A stretch of 18,140 nt of DNA from Planctomycetota bacterium (GTDB lineage: Bacteria > Planctomycetota > UBA8742 > SKZP01 > JAIOTL01), in contig JAIOTL010000062.1 of the NCBI GenBank assembly GCA_021106775.1, positions 1 through 18,140 on the forward strand. Direction: 5' to 3'. The notes under the pieces are model-generated. The model saw only the letters and a program-made list of their open reading frames with translations. It was not told the origin of the DNA and did not search any database. Of the stretch, positions 1-4,382 are shown piece after piece; position 1 is the stretch's first letter; the number at the start of each line of letters is the position of its first letter. Both the position numbers and the translations under genes were made by a program.

Positions 1-14
1 AAAGGAGTACTAAT

Positions 15-839
15 ATGAAAAAGGCTGGCATTTTTGCTATCGCAGCAATGCTATTGGTTGCCTTTATGTCAACTGCAAATGCGCAAGAGACTGCACCAAT
101 ATCTGTTTCACAGGTTCATGCGGATGGCTTTCAGTGGGGTTATGTCGGAGCGAATATTGGCATCGGTATGACCGACCCGATTCGCAATTCTGATACAACG
201 TCAGTGATGATTGCAAAAGGAGTTATTGGCTTTGGTTCTGACCTTGACTGGGTTGGCAACGAAATCTTCGTTGAAAATATTACCTTTTCAGATGATGTTG
301 GCGGCGAGATTTATACTCAATCTGTCATAAACCTTGGGTTTAATATTATTGTTGAGCTTATGTCCAACCAGAAGCTTGATAAAATCGGCAATATAAACTA
401 CACAGGTCTTGGTGTTTCGTTCTTTGCCGGCGGTTATTTGCAGATGTTCTCGGCAGATTATGACGCATCAGGTATAAGGTCGGTTGATGACCAACCTTTC
501 TGGGCAAACGGCGGTCTAATTATCAATTATCCACTGCCTATCGAGCAAATCAAAGACTGGTTCTCATTCGATGCTTTTTTCGAGTTTGCTGTACCTGTTT
601 TCATGATGAGTGAAGACGAAGGATTGGATGATTTAACCTATATTAATTTTGTCGGTGAAAGTACGCTCATATTCGGTTTTATGCTGCACTTCACACCGAA
701 TTTCCTCGCTACACAGCCTGACAGAAGGTGGCACGTTTATGCTGGTGTAACAATCAACATGCTAAGCGGCGAAGACGATAACGCAGTTGCATTACCACAA
801 ATTATGGTTATGCACTTCGGTTTCCATTACGGCTGGTAA
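15..839 (+). CDS. Exported protein, probable outer-membrane beta-barrel
   Basis: A 274-residue protein of no family I recognise. It has a clear Sec signal peptide: Lys-Lys at positions 2-3, a hydrophobic core about 5-20, and a likely signal-peptidase cut after Ala-Asn-Ala near residue 23. The mature part alternates polar and hydrophobic residues, is rich in Gly, Phe, Tyr and Trp, has no membrane helix and ends in an aromatic residue (His-Tyr-Gly-Trp). This is what outer-membrane barrels show, because a C-terminal aromatic residue is the usual recognition signal for the barrel assembly machinery. The ATG at 15 is preceded by AAAGGAG at 1-7 with a seven-base spacer, so the start is well supported. 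An intrinsic terminator follows at 858-889. The gene upstream is outside the window, so operon membership is unknown. Substrate or transport role cannot be inferred; a secreted periplasmic protein is the alternative. Confidence 0.7.
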   Translation: MKKAGIFAIAAMLLVAFMSTANAQETAPISVSQVHADGFQWGYVGANIGIGMTDPIRNSDTTSVMIAKGVIGFGSDLDWVGNEIFVENITFSDDVGGEIYTQSVINLGFNIIVELMSNQKLDKIGNINYTGLGVSFFAGGYLQMFSADYDASGIRSVDDQPFWANGGLIINYPLPIEQIKDWFSFDAFFEFAVPVFMMSEDEGLDDLTYINFVGESTLIFGFMLHFTPNFLATQPDRRWHVYAGVTINMLSGEDDNAVALPQIMVMHFGFHYGW

Positions 840-857
840 AATATTTTCATATTCAAG

Positions 858-889
858 AAGGCGGAGTCTGTTTTGATTCCGTCTTTTTT
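858..889 (+). terminator. Rho-independent terminator after the barrel gene
   Basis: An 11-bp stem (858-868 with 875-885, two G.U pairs) with a six-base loop is followed by an unbroken T run reaching 889. It lies 19 bases after the stop codon of the 274-aa gene and separates it from the pyrR-like gene. Confidence 0.75.
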
Positions 890-900
890 CGTTGAAAACC

Positions 901-929
901 TTTACAATTCAAGCACATAATTATAAGAT
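901..929 (+). promoter_or_regulatory. Candidate sigma-70 promoter of the pyrR-like gene
   Basis: TTTACA at 901-906 and TAAGAT at 924-929 are separated by 17 bases (5/6 and 4/6 matches to the consensus hexamers). It lies between the upstream terminator and the ATG at 953, leaving a leader too short for a PyrR-type attenuator. Called by eye only. Confidence 0.4.
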
Positions 930-952
930 TGTATTTTTGACATGGAGATACC

Positions 953-1504
953 ATGAACAATTCGAAAACTATCATTGCTGACGAACAAAAACTTAATGAT
1001 GCCATCGAGCGAATCACAGAACAAATTATCCAAAAATCCATTGATACGAAAAACATCGCATTAATCGGTATTGTTACACGTGGTGAGATTTTGGCTCGAA
1101 GAATAAGCAAGATGCTGGAGCAAAAAGGTATAACAAGTGAATTCGGCATAATGGACATCACACTTTATCGCGACGACTTCGCACAAAAGATGCACAAAGC
1201 AATTGTCAAAGGTTCGACGATTAACTTTTCACTTGATGATAAACATGTGATACTCGTTGATGATGTTATTTTTACCGGTAGAACCGCCAGAAGCGCGATT
1301 AACCAGATATTCGATTTCGGCAGACCAAAACTTCTTGAAATAGCGGTACTTGTGGATCGCGGGCTCAGGGAAGTGCCAATTCTGGCGAATTACACAGGTT
1401 TTGAAGTGAAAACAAATGAGACTCAGAAAGTGCTTGTAAGATTAAAAGAAACCGATAACGAAGACGGCATCTTTGTCCAGGATGATTCCACACCACAAAA
1501 ATAA
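953..1504 (+). CDS. pyrR: PyrR-type uracil phosphoribosyltransferase / pyr regulator
   Basis: A 183-residue type I phosphoribosyltransferase matching the PyrR family in length and motifs. The PRPP-binding loop is Val-Asp-Asp-Val-Ile-Phe-Thr-Gly-Arg-Thr at about 102-111, preceded by hydrophobic beta strands. The PyrR-like segment Val-Asp-Arg-Gly-Leu-Arg-Glu-Val-Pro-Ile lies at 134-143, and a short acidic Asp-Asn-Glu-Asp-Gly stretch near 168-172 resembles the PyrR C-terminus. Family members convert uracil and PRPP to UMP, and many bind pyr mRNA to attenuate pyrimidine genes. The start is set by GGAG five bases before the ATG. The gene has its own candidate promoter and converges with the sigma-factor gene, so no pyr operon is seen here. 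The sequence does not show whether this copy regulates RNA or acts only as a salvage enzyme. Confidence 0.88.
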   Translation: MNNSKTIIADEQKLNDAIERITEQIIQKSIDTKNIALIGIVTRGEILARRISKMLEQKGITSEFGIMDITLYRDDFAQKMHKAIVKGSTINFSLDDKHVILVDDVIFTGRTARSAINQIFDFGRPKLLEIAVLVDRGLREVPILANYTGFEVKTNETQKVLVRLKETDNEDGIFVQDDSTPQK

Positions 1505-1559
1505 CACAACGGAATAATTGAAGAATTTTACAACTAAAAACAAATATTATATTCAAAAA

Positions 1560-2408
1560 TTATTCTCGGTTGCCTTTGTCCTTTTTACGTTTGTTTTGCT
1601 TATCTTCCTGTAAATACCTGCGAAGCTCGGCTCGGTGCAGCACGACGTTTGTGCTAGTTGTGTATGAAATTATCTTCTTCAGCTTGCGAATCGCTTCGTT
1701 CTCAATCTGCCGAATCCTTTCACGCGTCAGCTTCATTTTCACGCCGATTTCCTGAAGCGTCATCGATTTTTCATCACCCAAGCCGTAACGCATCTTCAAT
1801 ATCCACCGTTCGCGCTCATCCAAAAGCGATAAAAGCATCTCAATCTCAACTTTTGTCTGCTTTCTGAACAATGCTTCCAAAGGTGTGTCCTCTTTCGACT
1901 GCACCAATTCCATAATCGAGCTGCCCTCAGAATCCTCAGGCTCCATCGGTCGATGCATCGCCTGCTTTATTCGGATTAACCAGTCAACAGTTTCAATGCT
2001 TTTTTCCAATAGCTTTGCTAATTCCTCGATGCTAGGCATTCTGCCAAACTCATCGCCAAAATCCTTTTCCTTCTGCTTGAGCTGACGAATCTGATCGTTA
2101 ATGTAAGGCGGAAGTGAAAACGTGCCGTATGATTTCTGCACCGCTTTTTGAATTGCCTGTCGAATCCACCAGATGGCGTACGTTGAAAACCTGAATTTAC
2201 GTTCCGGGTCGAATTTATCAACCGCTTGTAAAAGCCCGATATTTCCTTCTTCAATTAAATCCATTATCAAGATGTGCTTATTTTTGGCGGCATATCTTTG
2301 TGCAACTGCTACAACAAGACGAAGATTCGCTTCCACCAACCTGCTTCTGGCTTCCATGTCACCTTGTTTGGCTTTTGATGAAAGTTCCAGCTCTTCTTCA
2401 GGGGTCAA
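1560..2408 (-). CDS. RNA polymerase sigma-70 factor (primary/group 2 type)
   Basis: Sigma factor, 282 residues from the TTG start used here. Region 2 is intact: the core-binding segment Asp-Leu-Ile-Glu-Glu-Gly-Asn-Ile-Gly-Leu is at 50-59, and the -10-melting/recognition segment Phe-Arg-Phe-Ser-Thr-Tyr-Ala-Ile-Trp-Trp-Ile-Arg-Gln at 72-84. Region 3 follows at about 100-165, and region 4.2 (Leu-Thr-Arg-Glu-Arg-Ile-Arg-Gln-Ile-Glu) is at 227-236. The C-terminal 35 residues form a basic tail. These are features of RpoD/group 2 factors, without region 1.1. In-frame codons upstream of the TTG still read as region 1.2 (Asp-Arg-Ala-Phe-Gln-Glu-Tyr-Phe-Asn-Glu-Ile, then Leu-Leu-Thr-Pro-Glu-Glu-Glu), so the protein almost certainly begins further upstream. 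However, no normal start exists in that frame before a TGA. The ATG-initiated segment at 2554-2456 is in another frame (separate entry). Sequencing indel, true frameshift or non-canonical start cannot be told apart here. Confidence 0.88.
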   Translation of the reverse strand: MTPEEELELSSKAKQGDMEARSRLVEANLRLVVAVAQRYAAKNKHILIMDLIEEGNIGLLQAVDKFDPERKFRFSTYAIWWIRQAIQKAVQKSYGTFSLPPYINDQIRQLKQKEKDFGDEFGRMPSIEELAKLLEKSIETVDWLIRIKQAMHRPMEPEDSEGSSIMELVQSKEDTPLEALFRKQTKVEIEMLLSLLDERERWILKMRYGLGDEKSMTLQEIGVKMKLTRERIRQIENEAIRKLKKIISYTTSTNVVLHRAELRRYLQEDKQNKRKKDKGNRE

Positions 2409-2455
2409 AAGCTTCGTCTTCTTTATCTCATTAAAATATTCTTGAAAAGCCCTGT

Positions 2456-2554
2456 CTATACCGATACAAACCTCACTACACGAACTGAATAAGCTCCATA
2501 CTCATAAGTATACTTTTTTCGCTCAGCATTGACAATAGGAATTGAAGTTTTCAT
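2456..2554 (-). other. Possible out-of-frame N-terminus of the sigma factor
   Basis: A 32-codon ATG frame ends in TAG at 2456-2458. The protein is basic/aromatic (Met-Lys-Thr-Ser-Ile-Pro-Ile-Val start, Lys-Lys-Tyr-Thr-Tyr-Glu-Tyr near 13-19). Moving back one base just before the TAG joins it to the sigma frame at Gly-Ile-Asp-Arg-Ala-Phe, giving an N-terminal extension of normal length. No convincing ribosome-binding site precedes the ATG. It may instead be a short leader peptide or chance. Confidence 0.35.
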
Positions 2555-2617
2555 ACCAGATGCAAATACTAAGCAAAAAGGCTGGTTTCATTGTAACATT
2601 AATAATGCACAATAAAC

Positions 2618-2684
2618 GGTAGGTCAGGCATCTTGCCTGACGCTGACAGCATCATCAATTACAGGCTAGGAAGCCTGTCCTACC
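2618..2684. repeat. REPIN-like pair of inverted REP hairpins
   Basis: Two short palindromes lie in inverted orientation. The first (2618-2641) is GGTAGG followed by an 8-bp stem with a three-base loop (GTCAGGCA/TGCCTGAC). The second (2661-2684) is a 7-bp stem with a four-base loop (ACAGGCT/AGCCTGT) followed by CCTACC. Read from opposite strands, both have the form GGTAGG-w-CAGGC-w-TC-y-T-r-GCCTG. This is the architecture of REPINs, which RAYT-type transposases are known to mobilise in other bacteria. The first copy recurs exactly at 4359-4382. It lies in the 293-base space between the nudix and sigma genes, downstream of nudix. Confidence 0.75.
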
Positions 2685-2701
2685 AACACTTAAAACTTTT
2701 G

Positions 2702-3271
2702 TTACAGCGTAATAGTTTCATTATCCGCAAGTGCACGATATTTGTAAAGAGCGATTAGAGTTTTGCTATCGATGATTTCGCCTTTATCCGCCAATTTATA
2801 GGCTTTTTCGAGCTTCATCGGCATCATGTGCAATTCAAATTTTTCCGTCGGGTCGAGATTCTGCCCAACTTTTTCAAGGTCCCATGCCAGATACAGAAAA
2901 AGCTCCTCCTCTGCAAAACCGGGTGCAGAAAACCATTTTGAAAACAGTTTGATTCTGCCTGCTTTGTATCCTGTTTCCTCGATAAGCTCACGTTTTGCGG
3001 TTGCCCGTGGTTTTTCGCATTTCTCGATTAAACCTGCGGGAATTTCCCAAATATATTGGCGTGCTGCGTGCCGATACTGTCTCAGCATCAGAATCTCATC
3101 GGGTGCTAAAAAAGCGAGAATGGTAACAGCACCCGGATGGGTTATTATTGAGCGATGATATTTTTCACCTGTCGGCGTTAAAAGTTCGCATTCATCCAGC
3201 CCGAATAACCCGTTGCTCCAGACTTTTTTGCGTGATAATTCCTCGGGCAATGGAAATTTCTTGGATTTCAT
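2702..3271 (-). CDS. NUDIX hydrolase, ADP-ribose pyrophosphatase-like
   Basis: A 189-residue NUDIX enzyme. The Nudix box (G-x5-E-x7-R-E-L-x-E-E-x-G-Y) fits at residues 80-102: Gly80, Glu86, Arg94-Glu95, Glu98-Glu99 (metal ligands), Gly101. It is preceded by Glu-Ile-Pro-Ala-Gly and followed by Ser-Ala-Pro-Gly-Phe-Ala-Glu-Glu near 115-122. That layout is typical of the NudF/ADP-ribose pyrophosphatase branch, which splits ADP-ribose or related nucleoside diphosphate sugars into AMP and a sugar phosphate. The start is set by AGAGGT five bases upstream of the ATG. The gene begins 30 bases after the stop of rbfA on the same strand, so the two are probably co-transcribed. Substrate cannot be read from the box alone; other NUDIX specificities are possible. 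Confidence 0.88.
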   Translation of the reverse strand: MKSKKFPLPEELSRKKVWSNGLFGLDECELLTPTGEKYHRSIITHPGAVTILAFLAPDEILMLRQYRHAARQYIWEIPAGLIEKCEKPRATAKRELIEETGYKAGRIKLFSKWFSAPGFAEEELFLYLAWDLEKVGQNLDPTEKFELHMMPMKLEKAYKLADKGEIIDSKTLIALYKYRALADNETITL

Positions 3272-3301
3272 GCTGACCTCTGTTGTTCAGAACAGATTTA
3301 G

Positions 3302-3778
3302 TTACTCGGACTCACTAATTTCGGTTTTGTCTTCATTGAGATTTTTATCCAATTCTTCTTCCGTATCCGCATCTTCATCATTATCGCTCTCATTACTCTC
3401 GTCATCACCCTCGTCTTCTTCACCATGCAAATCCTGTGTCAATTCTCCAAGCCGGGACACTATCCGCACTGCACCCTCAATTGACTCATCATAAAGGAAT
3501 TCGATGTCAGGAAGCGTCCGAATGACAAGCTCTTTGCCGAGTTCACCTCGTAAATGCCTTTTTGCGTGCCGAAGTGCGTGCTCCGCCCGATTCTTCTCGC
3601 TTTCACCGCCCAAAACAGAAAAATACACTTTCGCAGAACTCAAATCACTTTTTAAAATCACCTTCGTCAACGTAACAAGCGATGATATTCGCGGGTCATT
3701 CAACTCAAATAGCACTTTCTGCGATAAAATCCGCAAAATCTGTTTCTGCAGACGCTCAACTCGCTTTTCGTTCGCCAT
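3302..3778 (-). CDS. rbfA: Ribosome-binding factor A with an acidic tail
   Basis: A 158-residue RbfA, a KH-fold protein that assists late 30S subunit maturation. Family signatures are Asn-Asp-Pro-Arg-Ile at 27-31, Ser-Ser-Ala-Lys-Val-Tyr-Phe-Ser-Val at 47-55, Leu-Arg-Gly-Glu-Leu-Gly-Lys-Glu-Leu at 76-84, and Pro-Asp-Ile-Glu-Phe-Leu-Tyr-Asp-Glu-Ser-Ile at 90-100. The core ends near residue 115. It continues into a strongly acidic, low-complexity tail of about 40 residues (Glu, Asp, Ser, Asn) that most RbfA proteins lack in this form. An ORF extends upstream to 3850, but the ATG at 3778 is preferred: AAAGGAAG lies just before it and the family similarity begins there. rbfA often sits next to infB or truB; neither is present here. 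The nudix gene follows 30 bases downstream. Confidence 0.9.
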   Translation of the reverse strand: MANEKRVERLQKQILRILSQKVLFELNDPRISSLVTLTKVILKSDLSSAKVYFSVLGGESEKNRAEHALRHAKRHLRGELGKELVIRTLPDIEFLYDESIEGAVRIVSRLGELTQDLHGEEDEGDDESNESDNDEDADTEEELDKNLNEDKTEISESE

Positions 3779-3809
3779 AAACTTCCTTTGAAAAACCGGA
3801 AAAAGAATT

Positions 3810-3838
3810 AGCATACAAAAATATGCGCTGCTATTCAA
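3810..3838 (-). promoter_or_regulatory. Candidate sigma-70 promoter of rbfA-nudix
   Basis: On the minus strand TTGAAT (3838-3833) and TATGCT (3815-3810) are separated by exactly 17 bases, each a 4/6 consensus match. The -10 lies about 32 bases before the rbfA start codon. Called by eye. Confidence 0.4.
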
Positions 3839-3858
3839 CGACAAACCCAAACATACGG

Positions 3859-3886
3859 TTGCTTATATCCGATAATATTGTATAAT
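3859..3886 (+). promoter_or_regulatory. Candidate promoter reading into the fold-back element
   Basis: TTGCTT (3859-3864) and a perfect TATAAT (3881-3886) are separated by 16 bases. The expected transcription start, near 3893, coincides with the left end of the 177-bp inverted-repeat element. If active, the element would be the structured 5' leader of the 78-aa gene at 4095. Confidence 0.45.
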
Positions 3887-3891
3887 AGTTG

Positions 3892-4068
3892 GTTGTATCC
3901 TATAAGTTGTTTGAGAGTAGATTTTGTCAGATTTTTGTAAAGTTCGGAATCGAGGATTGAAAACTCCGCAGGCATAGCCAAAGCTACGTTGAGGACGTTT
4001 TGAATGATGAGAATTCGAAAATTGCGTAAAGCTGGCGGAATATACCCAAAATACTTATAGAATACAAC
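3892..4068. repeat. 177-bp fold-back (MITE-like) inverted-repeat element
   Basis: The ends 3892-3907 and 4053-4068 are inverted copies of a 16-base sequence differing at one position. The inner arms continue to match imperfectly along the whole length: CAG-TTT-type blocks near 3928-3945 pair with 4014-4034, ATTGAAAAC near 3956-3964 pairs with GTTTTGAAT near 3997-4005, and GCATAGC/GCTACG flank a central loop near 3979-3982. The centre of symmetry is exactly mid-element. There is no convincing ORF in either strand. Non-autonomous transposable element, structured RNA leader, or both are possible. The rest of the 316-base rbfA-to-4095 gap holds the two promoter candidates. Confidence 0.65.
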
Positions 4069-4094
4069 CCGATAGCGGCAGGGAGTTACATTCG

Positions 4095-4331
4095 ATGAAA
4101 GATTTATCTGCACTTTATGACGTCTTTTATGAGAAATACAATCTGCTTTATGCATTGTACGGCGCAGATAGACCATACCTTTCCCGTGAAGATTTCGAGA
4201 AATACGACCGCGAGATGATTCACCTTATCGAAAAAGCGAACAAAAAAGACCTGACATTAACGGAAATCGGGCGACTCAAGGAAATTGAGTATTATCTTCT
4301 CGATGATGTCAGCGAATCCTTCTACCACTAG
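4095..4331 (+). CDS. Small protein of unknown function (78 aa)
   Basis: Not recognised. The 78-residue product is highly charged, with no signal peptide or membrane segment. It looks largely helical: a Tyr/Leu-rich N-terminus (about 6-23), a Lys/Glu helix (about 31-52) and another near 57-70 containing Leu-Thr-Glu-Ile-Gly-Arg-Leu-Lys-Glu-Ile-Glu-Tyr-Tyr-Leu-Leu. A GGGAG lies about nine bases before the ATG. The gene is preceded by the fold-back element and a candidate promoter at 3859-3886. It ends 28 bases before a REP copy shared with the convergent C25 peptidase gene. Its composition is consistent with a real small cytosolic protein, but no conserved motif ties it to a function. Confidence 0.6.
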   Translation: MKDLSALYDVFYEKYNLLYALYGADRPYLSREDFEKYDREMIHLIEKANKKDLTLTEIGRLKEIEYYLLDDVSESFYH

Positions 4332-4358
4332 CTATTCAAAATCTATATTTCTGCAAAT

Positions 4359-4382
4359 GTCAGGCAAGATGCCTGACCTACC
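4359..4382 (-). repeat. Single REP copy overlapping the peptidase stop codon
   Basis: This is the exact reverse complement of the 24 bases at 2618-2641 (GGTAGG tail plus the 8-bp GTCAGGCA/TGCCTGAC hairpin). The TAG stop of the C25 peptidase gene (4380-4378) lies within the GGTAGG end of the repeat, so the repeat supplies the stop codon. It sits between two convergent genes and could also help end transcription. Confidence 0.8.

Noticed and set aside
900..952. PyrR-binding attenuator upstream of the pyrR-like gene
   Set aside because: The leader after the candidate promoter is only about 15-20 bases and forms no terminator/antiterminator pair.
853..1161. 102-codon minus-strand ORF opposite pyrR
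   Set aside because: It runs over the terminator and promoter and opposes a gene with strong family motifs; no ribosome-binding site.
1505..1559. Bidirectional terminator between pyrR and the sigma gene
   Set aside because: AT-rich, but I could not find a stem followed by a T run on either strand.
3835..4176. 113-codon minus-strand ORF across the rbfA-to-4095 gap
   Set aside because: It lies over the fold-back element and the promoters, has no ribosome-binding site and reads as low-quality protein; the palindrome explains the open frame.
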